Shown piece after piece: positions 54,354-62,416 of a DNA stretch of 64,000 nucleotides (the stretch's first letter is position 1; each line of letters opens with the position of its first letter). The DNA lies in assembly GCF_001433995.1 (NCBI RefSeq), contig NZ_AZCX01000001.1, positions 1-64,000 of the forward strand, written 5' to 3'. Both the position numbers and the translations under genes were made by a program. Under the pieces are notes generated by a model. That model was not told the DNA's origin, made no database searches, and was given only the letters and a program-made list of their open reading frames with translations. This DNA comes from Secundilactobacillus kimchicus JCM 15530. Lineage in GTDB: Bacteria > Bacillota > Bacilli > Lactobacillales > Lactobacillaceae.

Positions 54354-54548
54354 ACTAAACGCCTCCAACGTTTTGCATTAAACGAGTTGTTCCAAAGAAT
54401 AGTATAACCGACTTGAGAAAAGTTTCCTAGTCACGCTGAGGTAACCAACCATACCAATTTTCAAGGCCTCAGAATGTCTGAAAAATGGCTTGAAATTCCG
54501 AATTTAGTTTGGTAATATTTTCACATCACGAAGTAGGGGGAGACCATT

Positions 54549-54761
54549 ATGGCAGAATTAAAAGTAGGTAATTATGTAAGGGGGAAGCGGTTCGGCAAGT
54601 TCGAACATGATTTCAAAGGTGAAATTGAAAAAATCTATGAAAACTCAGTTTTGATTCATATCTTAGAATGCGACGCAGCTGATCAGTTATTGGTAACCGA
54701 ATTCAATGACCGGGCAATTGTTCGCAAAGCGGACGCTGAACTACAAGAAGCTTCCGCGTAG
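54549..54761 (+). CDS. DUF2187 family protein (KOW-like)
   Basis: 70 aa. Starts with VGNYVRGKRFGKFEHDFKGEI, the pattern of DUF2187, a small SH3/KOW-like barrel found in Firmicutes; function unknown. ATG 54549 follows AGGGGGAGA. The gene is monocistronic, 110 nt upstream of tRNA-Gly. Confidence 0.85.
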   Translation: MAELKVGNYVRGKRFGKFEHDFKGEIEKIYENSVLIHILECDAADQLLVTEFNDRAIVRKADAELQEASA

Positions 54762-54832
54762 GAAGTTTATTCATTTTAGCGGGCCGGTCTCGTGGTTCCT
54801 AGCGACTTTATGCAAAAAGTTCCAATAAACTA

Positions 54833-54861
54833 CTGACAACAATGAATGAATATGATACTAT
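54833..54861 (+). promoter_or_regulatory. tRNA-Gly promoter
   Basis: CTGACA (54833-54838), a 17-nt spacer and TACTAT (54856-54861), 13 nt before the tRNA. Confidence 0.7.
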
Positions 54862-54874
54862 AGTATTTGTTCTT

Positions 54875-54945
54875 GCGGGTGTAGTTTAGTGGTAAAATCC
54901 AAGCTTCCCAAGCTTGTGTCGCGGGTCCGATTCCCGTCACCCGCT
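54875..54945 (+). tRNA. tRNA-Gly (CCC)
   Basis: Acceptor GCGGGTG (54875-54881) pairs CACCCGC (54938-54944), with discriminator T54945. The anticodon stem CAAGC/GCTTG encloses loop TTCCCAA, giving CCC. It stands alone with its own promoter and terminator; CCA is not encoded. Confidence 0.95.
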
Positions 54946-54966
54946 TAATAATTCAGGAACTATTGA

Positions 54967-54997
54967 GGCGCCATTCGTGGATGGATGGCGCTTTTTT
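54967..54997 (+). terminator. tRNA-Gly terminator
   Basis: GCGCCAT / ATGGCGC hairpin and TTTTTT. Confidence 0.85.
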
Positions 54998-55128
54998 GTT
55001 TGCAACGTATTTGTGATTACAGAAAAATATAATTTAATTAAACTTAACCTACCCCTATTATAACGAATTATGACACAGAAAAAATTTAACTCTTCTGGAA
55101 TAAGCAAAAATAGGAAGGGACGTTTTTC

Positions 55129-55287
55129 ATGTCGAATAACGGGAAGAGATACTCAGAAGAAACCAAATCCATGATTATTAAGATGTTCCGCAAAGATCAT
55201 AAATCGGTTAATTCATTGGCGAATGATTTGAAAAGCCAGCTTAACCGGCACGTAAGCCACAAATGCTTCCCACTTCTAAAACAATAA
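55129..55287 (+). pseudogene. IS3-family orfA fragment
   Basis: 52 codons from ATG 55129, reading RYSEETKSMIIKMFRKDHKSVNSLANDL near the N-terminus, which resembles the first helix-turn-helix of IS3 orfA transposase subunits. After about residue 34 the sequence leaves the family and stops. AAGGGA lies upstream. There is no orfB and no inverted repeat nearby, so it is a scrap of an element. Confidence 0.65.
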
Positions 55288-55308
55288 AATCTAGGACTAA
55301 AATGACGC

Positions 55309-55527
55309 CTAATGATGAAAATGATCGAGTACAAAACGAATAATCAAGACGAGTAAACCTGAAATTCCAGAAAAATAGCCTAATCCGACTAGATAGAACG
55401 GTTCGTGAAGATAACCGTTGGCGTCTATTGTCGTTGGACTCATCACCCTAATTGCAAAAAGAACGATAGCTAATAGTATTAGCCCGATGCTAAGGATTAG
55501 TAATTTATGGTAACGTCGGTTTAACAT
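55309..55527 (-). CDS. DUF3955 family small membrane protein
   Basis: 72 aa with two membrane helices (residues 9-28 and 45-66) and the loop TTIDANGYLHEPFYLVGLGY, which fits DUF3955: an acidic G-x-L-x-EPF sequence between the helices. Function unknown. ATG 55527 has GAAGGAGG upstream. It is a single gene next to the IS scrap. Confidence 0.78.
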   Translation of the reverse strand: MLNRRYHKLLILSIGLILLAIVLFAIRVMSPTTIDANGYLHEPFYLVGLGYFSGISGLLVLIIRFVLDHFHH

Positions 55528-55757
55528 ATTGAATTCCTCCTTCTGAAGAAATTTTGACAGGATAAAGCCTTAATGCCAATTGATTTGTTTCTAAGCTAAA
55601 AGGAAAACCATTTCAAAAAAATTTTGTGACGAGAATGGTGTAAATTATGAAGAATAATCTCCAGCAAAAGCAACTGAATGATTAGATTAAAAATATTTCG
55701 TTTGCGTTATTTTACTTTTCGACGGAGTTATCAGTTAACACTGATAAAAAGACCAAA
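55528..55757. other. AT-rich intergenic region with palindrome
   Basis: No gene was found in this 230-nt stretch. It contains the perfect palindrome TTATCAGT-TAAC-ACTGATAA (55728-55747), 11 nt past the modC stop. On the minus strand it is preceded, not followed, by T residues, so it is not a standard terminator; an operator or a weak end signal for modBC is possible. Confidence 0.5.
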
Positions 55758-56390
55758 TCAACTCAGTTTAAGCATGCCGTTTTCTACTATATAGACCGTT
55801 TTGGTGAGGGCATCGGCCTCTTGCTGATGGTGGGTAATGAGTAAGAGTTGGATGTTTTTATCCGCAACGATTTTGTTAACCAGCTCTAGACAGGCCTGTC
55901 GGGTTGCTTCATCTAATCCGTTAAAGGGTTCATCAAACAATAGTAGTGCTGGATTGACAATCAAGGCGCGGCCCATGGCCACCCGCTGCTTTTCGCCACC
56001 CGATAAAGCGCTGATTTGCCGGTTCAAAAGGTGTTCGATATTGAGATAATTAGCGATTTCCGTCACTTTTTGACTGATCGTTAATCGATCAACGTGGCTA
56101 ACGGATAGTCCAAATCCTAAATTTCCGGCGACCGTTAAATTAGGAAACAGGGCTAAGTCTTGGGGAAGATAGCCGATTCGCCGTTGTTCGGTTGGAACAT
56201 TTTCCCAGTTTACGCCATTAAAGACGATGGTTCCGTTATCAACGGGCAAGAGACCACAAATACACTTAAACAGTGTGGTTTTTCCGGCGCCACTTGGGCC
56301 CATGATCGCCGTAATGGGTTGGTCAAAGGTAGCGGATAACGTCCATTTTTGAACACCAAGTACTTTGGAGAAATCAATGGTTAGCGTCAT
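55758..56390 (-). CDS. modC: Molybdate/tungstate ABC transporter ATPase (short ModC)
   Basis: 210 aa. Walker A GPSGAGKTT (about residues 33-41), Q-loop in YLPQDLALFP, signature LSGGEKQRVAMGRAL (about 128-142), Walker B LLLFDEPFNGLD and the H-loop His in LLITHHQQEA. It lacks the C-terminal MOP/TOBE molybdate-binding domain seen in E. coli ModC, so ATPase regulation through that domain is absent. ATG 56390 overlaps the modB stop by 4 nt, so the two are coupled. Its placement with ModB and ModA sets the substrate; tungstate cannot be excluded. Confidence 0.88.
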   Translation of the reverse strand: MTLTIDFSKVLGVQKWTLSATFDQPITAIMGPSGAGKTTLFKCICGLLPVDNGTIVFNGVNWENVPTEQRRIGYLPQDLALFPNLTVAGNLGFGLSVSHVDRLTISQKVTEIANYLNIEHLLNRQISALSGGEKQRVAMGRALIVNPALLLFDEPFNGLDEATRQACLELVNKIVADKNIQLLLITHHQQEADALTKTVYIVENGMLKLS

Positions 56391-57043
56391 TTGTTGATCA
56401 CGTCCTTTTTACCCAATAATTGAATGACGAGTAGCGCCACGAGTCCGATAAATAAGTTCACGACAGCTAAGTAGACGGCCATCTGCGTTCGACCGTCTTG
56501 AATGAGAAAGTAGATGCTGGTTGAGATGGTATCCGTTTTGTTCTGAATATAGCCGGCGACCATCAGGGTTGCACCAAATTCGCCTAAAGCCCGGCAAAAG
56601 CTGAGAAGGATGCCAGACAGCATTACTGGCCAGCAGTTAGGAAGGATGATTCGAAAAAAGCGTTGTAGGGGCGTCGCCGATAGCGTCTTGGCTACGTCTA
56701 TCAAACTTTGATCAATGGTTAGAAAAGCCGACTTGACTCCTTGATACATGATGGGCAGAACCACAATGGTTGTGGCGATGACTGCGCCGGTTAAAGTAAA
56801 GATCACGCTAAAGTTAAACCGGTCCCATAGAAACGCCCCTAAGCCTGAGTTGCGGCCTAACGTATTCAGTAAAACAAGACCAATGACGGTTGGTGGTAGG
56901 ACCATCGGGAGGGTTATAACAATTTCAACAATCGTTTTATATATTCCGCGTTTATTTGATAACGAAAAACTGATTGGAAGCGCTATAAAAAATGCTATAA
57001 TGGTGGCGCAAGTGGCAATCGTCATTGAATGGATGATTGGCAT
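56387..57043 (-). CDS. modB: Molybdate/tungstate ABC transporter permease
   Basis: 218 aa, five or six membrane helices. The EAA-type motif ALGEFGATLMVAGY (about residues 160-173) and VLPPTVIGLVLL segment are those of ModB/CysT-type permeases. ATG 57043 follows AAGGAG with 6 nt spacing; the frame is open to 57169 but the region above 57043 is the antisense of modA and has no family match. It is the first gene of modBC, facing modA across 25 bp. Confidence 0.9.
   Translation of the reverse strand: MPIIHSMTIATCATIIAFFIALPISFSLSNKRGIYKTIVEIVITLPMVLPPTVIGLVLLNTLGRNSGLGAFLWDRFNFSVIFTLTGAVIATTIVVLPIMYQGVKSAFLTIDQSLIDVAKTLSATPLQRFFRIILPNCWPVMLSGILLSFCRALGEFGATLMVAGYIQNKTDTISTSIYFLIQDGRTQMAVYLAVVNLFIGLVALLVIQLLGKKDVINK
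56974..57001 (+). promoter_or_regulatory. modA promoter inside the modB coding region
   Basis: TTGGAA (56974-56979), a 16-nt spacer and a perfect TATAAT (56996-57001) on the plus strand, inside the 5' end of modB. The transcript would start near 57008 and run antisense through the start of modB into modA. Confidence 0.6.
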
Positions 57044-57069
57044 AAAAAGCTCCTTAGGAGGATATATGA
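57043..57069. promoter_or_regulatory. Shared palindromic ribosome sites of modB and modA
   Basis: CTCCTTAGGAG (57050-57060) serves as AAGGAG for modB (ATG 57043, minus) and AGGAGG for modA (ATG 57069, plus). Only 25 bp separate the two start codons, so no promoter fits between them. Confidence 0.85.
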
Positions 57070-57851
57070 TGAAAAAGACAACGATGCTGAAGGTTTTACC
57101 CATTGCCATCGGTGCCATCCTGTTAACCGGCTGTGGAAAGTCTGCCGCAGATAAGTCTGAAAAGACCACTATTCATGTTTCGGCAGCAGCGAGTCTAAAA
57201 GATTCAATGACCGATATTAAGGCCAAATTCGAAAAGAAAAACGCTAATATTAAGGTTGATATTGATTATGCCGGTTCTGGTCAAATTGTGCAACGGGTAA
57301 AATCTGGAGCACCAGTTGATGGCGTGCTGCTGGCTAGTGAAGCGGATAGTAGCGCGTTAACAAAGGCTAAACTAGCCAGTGACCAAACCAAGTTTGCGGG
57401 CAATGAACTGGTTATTGTCGCCAACAAAAAAGCCAAAGTGGATACATTGACGGCTAGTCAGGTAAAAAGTTACCTCAAAGGAACGGATAAAATTGCCATT
57501 GGAAACGTGGATTCGGTTCCCGCTGGCGAATACGCGAAGCAATCCCTCACAAATTTAAACTTATACACGGCTTTGAAGAATCAGTACGTCGGAGCCCAAG
57601 ACGTCCGCCAAGTACTGTCATACGTTGAATCAGGCAATGCGCAGGCTGGATTTGTCTACCAGACGGATGCAAAAATCTCGAAAAAAGTCAAAGTTATCTA
57701 TAAAGTGCCAGCTAAGCTCCACGATGCCATTGGTTACTACAGCGACGTTGTGAACGATAGTAAAGTTAAGGATGAAACCAACAAGTTCCTGGCGTATCTG
57801 CAAACGGATACGGCCGAAAAGATCTTGGCGGGTTATGGTTTTAAGATTTAA
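57069..57851 (+). CDS. modA: Molybdate/tungstate-binding lipoprotein
   Basis: 260 aa. Lipobox LTGC (Cys near residue 20) after a basic N-terminus, so it is anchored outside the membrane. The mature part begins HVSAAASLKDSMTDI, the conserved Ser-containing oxyanion site of ModA, then DYAGSGQIVQRVKSGAPVD, and later the Tyr/Ala-rich YVGAQDVRQVLSYVESGNAQAGFVY. It captures the oxyanion for ModBC. ATG 57069 has AGGAGG 7 nt upstream; ATG 57066 is the alternative. Unusually, it is divergent from modBC. Confidence 0.93.
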   Translation: MKKTTMLKVLPIAIGAILLTGCGKSAADKSEKTTIHVSAAASLKDSMTDIKAKFEKKNANIKVDIDYAGSGQIVQRVKSGAPVDGVLLASEADSSALTKAKLASDQTKFAGNELVIVANKKAKVDTLTASQVKSYLKGTDKIAIGNVDSVPAGEYAKQSLTNLNLYTALKNQYVGAQDVRQVLSYVESGNAQAGFVYQTDAKISKKVKVIYKVPAKLHDAIGYYSDVVNDSKVKDETNKFLAYLQTDTAEKILAGYGFKI

Positions 57852-57887
57852 AACCTGCTTTTAATGACAATTAGAATCGTCAGCAAG

Positions 57888-57918
57888 CAGTACTACTTTT
57901 ATATAGTACTGTTTTTTG
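57888..57918 (+). terminator. modA terminator
   Basis: CAGTACTA / TAGTACTG hairpin and TTTTTT. Confidence 0.88.
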
Positions 57919-57981
57919 TTATCTGACAACGTTATCAATCGGTCTCTGCGATACTTAGCCAGTAATGGGCGGATATGCCAA

Positions 57982-58012
57982 TTGACAGTTGAGGGGTGAA
58001 TAATTGTATAAT
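57982..58012 (+). promoter_or_regulatory. Promoter of the TSUP gene
   Basis: TTGACA (57982-57987) and TATAAT (58007-58012), both perfect, with a longer than ideal 19-nt spacer. Confidence 0.65.
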
Positions 58013-58067
58013 GTCACGGAAATAGGTTTAAAATAAAACGGTATATTTTCTGAAAGAAGGCCAAATC

Positions 58068-58853
58068 TTGGGTACCATCATTTTCCTGTTTTTAGCCGGT
58101 GTCGCAGCCGGCCTATTAGCCTCAACTGCTGGCCTGGCTTCCGTTGCCTCTTATCCTGCGTTGTTAGCAGTCGGACTACCACCAGTCTTGGCCAATGTCA
58201 CGAATACGGCGGCCTTAATTTTTTCTGGTTTGGGGGCGATTACGTCTTCAATCAAAGAATTGCGGGGTCATTGGCGGCAAGTTAGTCTGTTTGTTGCCCT
58301 ATCATTGTTTGGCAGTGTCGGTGGCAGCTGGCTATTGTTGGCGGCACCAGCTGAGTCTTTTGAGAAGGTCGTGCCCTTTTTTATTTTAATTGCGGCGTTG
58401 ATGTTACTCATATCAGGGCGTGAGACGGGTTCATCCTCATCCAAGGATGCGTTAAAGGCGGCGCGTCAGCATCCACTTAAACGGTTCTTAATACTTCTGG
58501 CAAGTTATTTGGGGATTGTTCTTGTTGGTGCGTATACTGGTTACTTCGGTGCAGCAGGCGGGGTATTATTCTTAGCGTTTCTGTCGGTGATTTTGGATGA
58601 TGACTTTGCAGTGGTTAATGCGATTAAAAACGTCATTGCGTTTGCTGGTAATTTCGTGGCCACCGTTATTTTCATTTTTCGCTCGCATATTGTGTGGCAT
58701 TTTGTGTTGGTGATGGGGATCGGCTTATTTATTGGCGGCTACTTGGGACCGGTAATTGTCCGTCATGTGAATATTAAATTATTGCGATCATTGATTGCGC
58801 TTGCGGCGATTGTGCTGGCTATTGATTTGTTCGTAAAAGCTTATTTTAAATAA
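58068..58853 (+). CDS. TSUP (TauE/SafE) family permease
   Basis: 261 aa, about eight membrane helices. The N-terminal AGVAAGLLASTAGLASVASYPALLAVGLPP and the repeat at GAYTGYFGAAGGVLFLAFLSV show the two related halves of TSUP transporters, which export or import sulfite, sulfonates or other small anions. The start is TTG 58068 with GAAGG about 7 nt upstream. It is a single gene next to modA; both could handle oxyanions, but no functional link is proven. Confidence 0.87.
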   Translation: MGTIIFLFLAGVAAGLLASTAGLASVASYPALLAVGLPPVLANVTNTAALIFSGLGAITSSIKELRGHWRQVSLFVALSLFGSVGGSWLLLAAPAESFEKVVPFFILIAALMLLISGRETGSSSSKDALKAARQHPLKRFLILLASYLGIVLVGAYTGYFGAAGGVLFLAFLSVILDDDFAVVNAIKNVIAFAGNFVATVIFIFRSHIVWHFVLVMGIGLFIGGYLGPVIVRHVNIKLLRSLIALAAIVLAIDLFVKAYFK

Positions 58854-58857
58854 GTTG

Positions 58858-58886
58858 TTGACATCATGCCCAATTTCGGGCATACT
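58858..58886 (+). promoter_or_regulatory. rpmF promoter with inverted repeat in the spacer
   Basis: TTGACA (58858-58863), a 17-nt spacer and CATACT (58881-58886). The spacer and -10 edge hold ATGCCC-AATTTC-GGGCAT (58866-58883), a perfect inverted repeat that could be a repressor site or the end of the upstream transcript. Confidence 0.65.
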
Positions 58887-58891
58887 ACAAT

Positions 58892-58910
58892 AACGGTAAT
58901 GATTACGATT
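58892..58910 (+). promoter_or_regulatory. Zur-like box upstream of rpmF
   Basis: The core GTAATGATTAC (58896-58906), read with flanks as CGGTAATGATTACGA, matches the Bacillus Zur box TCGTAATNATTACGA at 12 of 14 fixed positions. It lies just downstream of the -10, where a bound repressor would block transcription. Confidence 0.6.
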
Positions 58911-58931
58911 TAAATCCAGGAGATGACTAGA

Positions 58932-59102
58932 ATGGCAGTACCCGCAAGACGAACTTCCAAAACAAAGAAGAACAAGCGCCGCGCTCATCAGAAGTTAAGT
59001 GCCCCAGCGATTCACTGGGATCCCAAGCAGGGTGAATATACCCTCAGTCACCATGTCTCGCCAACCGGGTTTTACAATGGTAAGAAAGTCTTAGACCGGT
59101 AA
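58932..59102 (+). CDS. rpmF: Ribosomal protein L32, zinc-independent form
   Basis: 56 aa, starting [19 protein letters not shown], an unmistakable L32 N-terminus. The C-terminal half has no cysteine: the zinc-ribbon CxxC pairs are replaced (SAPAIHWD and [11 protein letters not shown]), so it is a C-minus L32 that needs no zinc. ATG 58932 follows AGGAGATGACTAGA. It has its own promoter, a Zur-like box and a terminator. C-minus paralogues are often made when zinc is short, so that they replace zinc-holding copies. Whether another L32 gene exists in the genome cannot be seen here. Confidence 0.97.
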   Translation: MAVPARRTSKTKKNKRRAHQKLSAPAIHWDPKQGEYTLSHHVSPTGFYNGKKVLDR

Positions 59103-59125
59103 ATTCCATTTGATACCGGTTTCAT

Positions 59126-59158
59126 GCCCGCTAACGCTAACGTTGGCGGGCTTTTTTT
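59126..59158 (+). terminator. rpmF terminator
   Basis: GCCCGC(T)AACG / (CGTT)GGCGGGC hairpin and a T run. Confidence 0.9.
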
Positions 59159-59257
59159 GATTTCGTCTTGGTTGCAGATTTTACGTATTCACCGTATGAT
59201 AAATATCGTATGAATCTGAGACGACCCAAACGGGCCAGAGAATTGGTTGGGTGACAA

Positions 59258-60613
59258 ATGGATAAATCAGAAAAGGTATCACCACAGGGAACATATCATC
59301 TTTCGAACAATCACCACATGACAATTCAGTGGGGGAAGTTTGTCCGGGGAGAGGACGTCCCAGCCACTGAGGCGAGCGTCAAGGATAAGTCTTCTATTGT
59401 CGGCCGAATTGGCATTCAAATGCTGGCGTGTGGCACTGGGGCGTGGCGGGTGCGTGACGCCATGAACCGAATCGCTCGAATATTGGGCGTCACTTGCTCG
59501 GCTGATATGGGACTAACGGCCATTGAATATACTTGCTTTGACCCAGATCACAGTTATTCACAAACATTGGCGCTGCCTAACACCGGGGTGAACACAGACC
59601 GGCTGAATACATTGGAGCATTTTGTGAATGACTTTGAAACCAAGTACGCCCATCTGACAATTCAACAAATTCACCATCTGATGGATAACATTCAAAAGAC
59701 CCCGGGAAACTATTCACCACTGATGGCTGGTCTTGCAGCAGCGTTGGCGTGTGCCGCCTTTATTTTTTTACTTGGTGGGGGTCCTGCCGAAATGGTGGGC
59801 TGTTTCTTTGGCGCCGGGGTTGGCAATTATACCCGGCGAAAAATGATTGATCGTCACGTGACGACGGTTGCGAATACGGCAGTCGGCGTTGCGTTAGCTT
59901 GTCTGGTTTACCTGGTGATTTTTAAAGTCCTACAATATAACTTTCAAATCAGTGGCCATCATGAAGCAGGCTATATTGGAGCCATGTTGTTTGTGATTCC
60001 GGGTTTTCCGTTCATTACGAGCATGCTGGATATTTCAAAGTTAGACATGCGTTCGGGACTAGAGCGCTTGGCTTATGCCATTATGATCACTTTAATTGCG
60101 ACATTGGTTGGCTGGTTGGTAGCCTTAATCGTTCATTTTAAGCCAGAGGACTTTGCCTCATTAGGTCTCGGCGTTGTGCCACTAATGTTGTTGCGAATTC
60201 CGGCTAGTTTTTTCGGGGTCTATGGGTTCTCCATGATGTTTAACAGCACCCAGAAGATGGCTATTACAACAGGGTTAATCGGAGCTGTAGCGAATACGTT
60301 AAGACTGGAGCTGGTCGACTTAACCTCAATGCCAGCCAGCGCCGCCGCTTTCATTGGCGCATTGGTTGCCGGGTTACTCGCTTCGGCGATCAACCGCTAT
60401 AACGGCTATCCACGGATTTCGTTAACCGTTCCAGCCATCGTGATCATGGTGCCAGGCTTATACATTTATCGTGGTGTTTATTACATTGGATTAAATGCGA
60501 TCGGCATTGGGGCCCTTTGGCTGACCAGAGCTATTTTAATTATTATGTTTTTACCTTTCGGATTATTTGTTGCCAGATTCTTATTTGATCGGGATTGGCG
60601 TCATTTCGATTAG
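59258..60613 (+). CDS. Threonine/serine exporter ThrE family protein
   Basis: 451 aa with an N-terminal cytoplasmic domain of about 150 residues followed by some ten membrane helices. It is the fused form: the N-terminal ThrE part (DUF1212, about residues 50-290) and the C-terminal ThrE_2 part (about 310-440) are in one chain. The cytoplasmic segment IGIQMLACGTGAWRVRDAMNRIARILG is typical. Members export L-threonine and L-serine, or small peptides. ATG 59258 has a TTGGGTG sequence upstream, a weak ribosome site. A terminator follows. Confidence 0.9.
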   Translation: MDKSEKVSPQGTYHLSNNHHMTIQWGKFVRGEDVPATEASVKDKSSIVGRIGIQMLACGTGAWRVRDAMNRIARILGVTCSADMGLTAIEYTCFDPDHSYSQTLALPNTGVNTDRLNTLEHFVNDFETKYAHLTIQQIHHLMDNIQKTPGNYSPLMAGLAAALACAAFIFLLGGGPAEMVGCFFGAGVGNYTRRKMIDRHVTTVANTAVGVALACLVYLVIFKVLQYNFQISGHHEAGYIGAMLFVIPGFPFITSMLDISKLDMRSGLERLAYAIMITLIATLVGWLVALIVHFKPEDFASLGLGVVPLMLLRIPASFFGVYGFSMMFNSTQKMAITTGLIGAVANTLRLELVDLTSMPASAAAFIGALVAGLLASAINRYNGYPRISLTVPAIVIMVPGLYIYRGVYYIGLNAIGIGALWLTRAILIIMFLPFGLFVARFLFDRDWRHFD

Positions 60614-60686
60614 ATCAAAAGTGGGACAGGTGGCTTGAATGACCAAGATGTGGGCGTTTTAGCCATCGAAACTGGTTTTTAGGTAG

Positions 60687-60737
60687 AATGGACTTATTCA
60701 AGGGACGATTGTCTCATTAGGATAAGTCCATTTTTTA
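60687..60737 (+). terminator. thrE terminator
   Basis: AATGGACTTATTC / GGATAAGTCCATT arms with a 25-nt loop, and TTTTTT. Confidence 0.82.
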
Positions 60738-60779
60738 TGGTCATTGTGCTATGGTTAGACTAAAACTTGTAGGGGGTAT

Positions 60780-61364
60780 ATGGTGACACGAGAAGAGATT
60801 GTTCAAGCAATTCAAACAGACCCACAAAATAAGCGATTTACCGAACAGGGGGTTAAGCCCTTGTTTCATGTCGACCCGTCAGCCGAACTCTTAATTATTA
60901 GTCAGGCTCCGAGTCGCCGAGCACAGGAGTCCATGGTCTTTTGGGATGATAAAAGTGGTGACCGGTTGCGTGATTGGATGGGGGTGACAAAAGATCAGTT
61001 TTATAACAGCGGTAAAGTTGCAGTCTTACCGTTAGACTTTTATTATCCGGGGAAGGGTCCTCATGGGGATTTACCACCGCGCAAGGGATTTGCTGAAAAA
61101 TGGCACGAGCCGTTGCTGACGCTCATGCCTAATATTGCATTAACACTTTTAATTGGTCAGTATGCCCAACGGTATTATTTAGGTCAATCCCGAGAGCCAA
61201 CCTTAACGGCAACTGTCGAACACTTTGACCAGTATCTGCCAAAATACTTTCCCCTGGTACATCCGTCACCCTTAAACCGGGGGTGGCTAAAGCAACATCC
61301 TTGGTTTGAGACGTCGGTTGTGCCGACTTTACAATGGCACGTTTTGCCTATCTTTTCTGTTTGA
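60780..61364 (+). CDS. Uracil-DNA glycosylase family protein
   Basis: 194 aa of the UDG superfamily, of the type found singly in Firmicutes. Motif 1 is ISQAPSRRAQES (about residues 40-51, in place of the GQDPYH or GEAPG forms), and the C-terminal motif HPSPLNRGW (about residues 161-169) holds the DNA-intercalation loop. The central LLIGQYAQRYYLG is a beta strand and helix of the fold. Activity on uracil or another damaged base is not proven. ATG 60780 has AGGGGG 3 nt upstream, and GTG 60783 is equally possible. Confidence 0.85.
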   Translation: MVTREEIVQAIQTDPQNKRFTEQGVKPLFHVDPSAELLIISQAPSRRAQESMVFWDDKSGDRLRDWMGVTKDQFYNSGKVAVLPLDFYYPGKGPHGDLPPRKGFAEKWHEPLLTLMPNIALTLLIGQYAQRYYLGQSREPTLTATVEHFDQYLPKYFPLVHPSPLNRGWLKQHPWFETSVVPTLQWHVLPIFSV

Positions 61365-61443
61365 TTGATCCATAAGCTAATTCGTTGACGAATTTTAAAA
61401 TTCAGGCATAATGAGGCCAACAGTACAAAGGAAGGGCAAAAAT

Positions 61444-62157
61444 ATGACCAAACTTAGCATTGTGGTGCCGACTTATAATCTTGGATCGTATCTCGACAAA
61501 ACGTTACAAACCTTAAAGCAACAAACTGTTGATTTTGAGCTCTGGCTTGTAGATGATCACTCTACCGATAAAACAGCACAAGTTGCCCAAAAATTTACAG
61601 CGGGAATTCCGAACTTCCATACAGTGGTTTTTGATCACCATCAAGGCGTCTCCGTGGCTCGCAATTATGGAATTGCCCACAGCACGGCAGATGCGATTGC
61701 CTTTGTTGACGGTGATGATTTAGTGACGCCGGATTATGCCCAAACATTGATTACGGGTTTTACAGCGGGCGTGCCTGCAGTCGCGGTTGGTTACGAGTGG
61801 TGGCGGCCATCGGATCGCGAATCTGATCGATATGAGACACTGAATCAACGGCAGATGTTTGATCAGGTGAGTCGGCGCGGTACGGCCGTTGGCGGATACA
61901 TCTGGAATAAAGCTTATGATCGGCAGGCCATTGAAAAGATCGGACTTCGTTTTGATGAGCACCTCACCATTGCAGAAGACTATTTGTTTACGGCAACGTT
62001 TGTGGCCAAAACACCAGGCCAATATCGATTTGACCCAGCTGTGAAGTACAAAAAAGTGAATCGAGCGACGAGTACCATTCATACTCGTTCGTTTAAAGAC
62101 CGATCAGTGGAAAACCAAATATTCAACCAGATTGATGAGATGGGGCGCTATTTTTGA
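61444..62157 (+). CDS. Family 2 glycosyltransferase
   Basis: 237 aa, GT-A fold. The N-terminal LSIVVPTYNLGSYLDKTLQTL and the GVSVARNYGI segment bind the nucleotide sugar, and AFVDGDDLVTPDYA (about residues 82-95) is the metal-binding DxD-like motif. It ends soon after the catalytic domain and has no membrane helix, so it is probably peripheral. ATG 61444 is chosen because AAAGGAAGGG lies upstream; the frame is open to 61411. It is a single gene, not in a polysaccharide cluster. Acceptor unknown. Confidence 0.9.
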   Translation: MTKLSIVVPTYNLGSYLDKTLQTLKQQTVDFELWLVDDHSTDKTAQVAQKFTAGIPNFHTVVFDHHQGVSVARNYGIAHSTADAIAFVDGDDLVTPDYAQTLITGFTAGVPAVAVGYEWWRPSDRESDRYETLNQRQMFDQVSRRGTAVGGYIWNKAYDRQAIEKIGLRFDEHLTIAEDYLFTATFVAKTPGQYRFDPAVKYKKVNRATSTIHTRSFKDRSVENQIFNQIDEMGRYF

Positions 62158-62222
62158 AGTAATTGTATAGCGAAATTTGTATTATTGTGCTATGCAAAAA
62201 GCGTTTTAACAGTAGTATCTTG

Positions 62223-62248
62223 GATCAGCTTTTAGCTGGTCTTTTTTA
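62223..62248 (+). terminator. Terminator after the glycosyltransferase
   Basis: GATCAGC / GCTGGTC with a 5-nt loop, then TTTTTT. The remaining stretch to 62356 (about 108 nt) holds no recognised gene. Confidence 0.85.
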
Positions 62249-62355
62249 TATCCATGAGTTGTCGATGAGTCGTAATCAAACGATTGTGCAAAACCGTTTC
62301 GTTACAGACAGAACTGTCGGAATGTGCCGACTTTGGCTGGTCAGCGTGTCTTTTG

Positions 62356-62385
62356 TTGAAACCGCTTTCTGTTTCAGTCTATAAT
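62356..62385 (+). promoter_or_regulatory. GH3 promoter with CcpA cre site
   Basis: TTGAAA (62356-62361), an 18-nt spacer and a perfect TATAAT (62380-62385). TGAAACCGCTTTCT (62357-62370) matches the cre consensus TGWNANCGNTNWCA at 13 of 14 positions and covers the -35, a position that gives glucose repression by CcpA. Confidence 0.8.
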
Positions 62386-62416
62386 GCCACTACTTTAAAT
62401 CAACGGAGGAGATGTC

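Noticed and set aside
56748-57068. Long N-terminal extension of modA to 56748
   Set aside because: It runs antisense to modB, removes the signal peptide from the N-terminus and ignores AGGAGG at 57056-57061.
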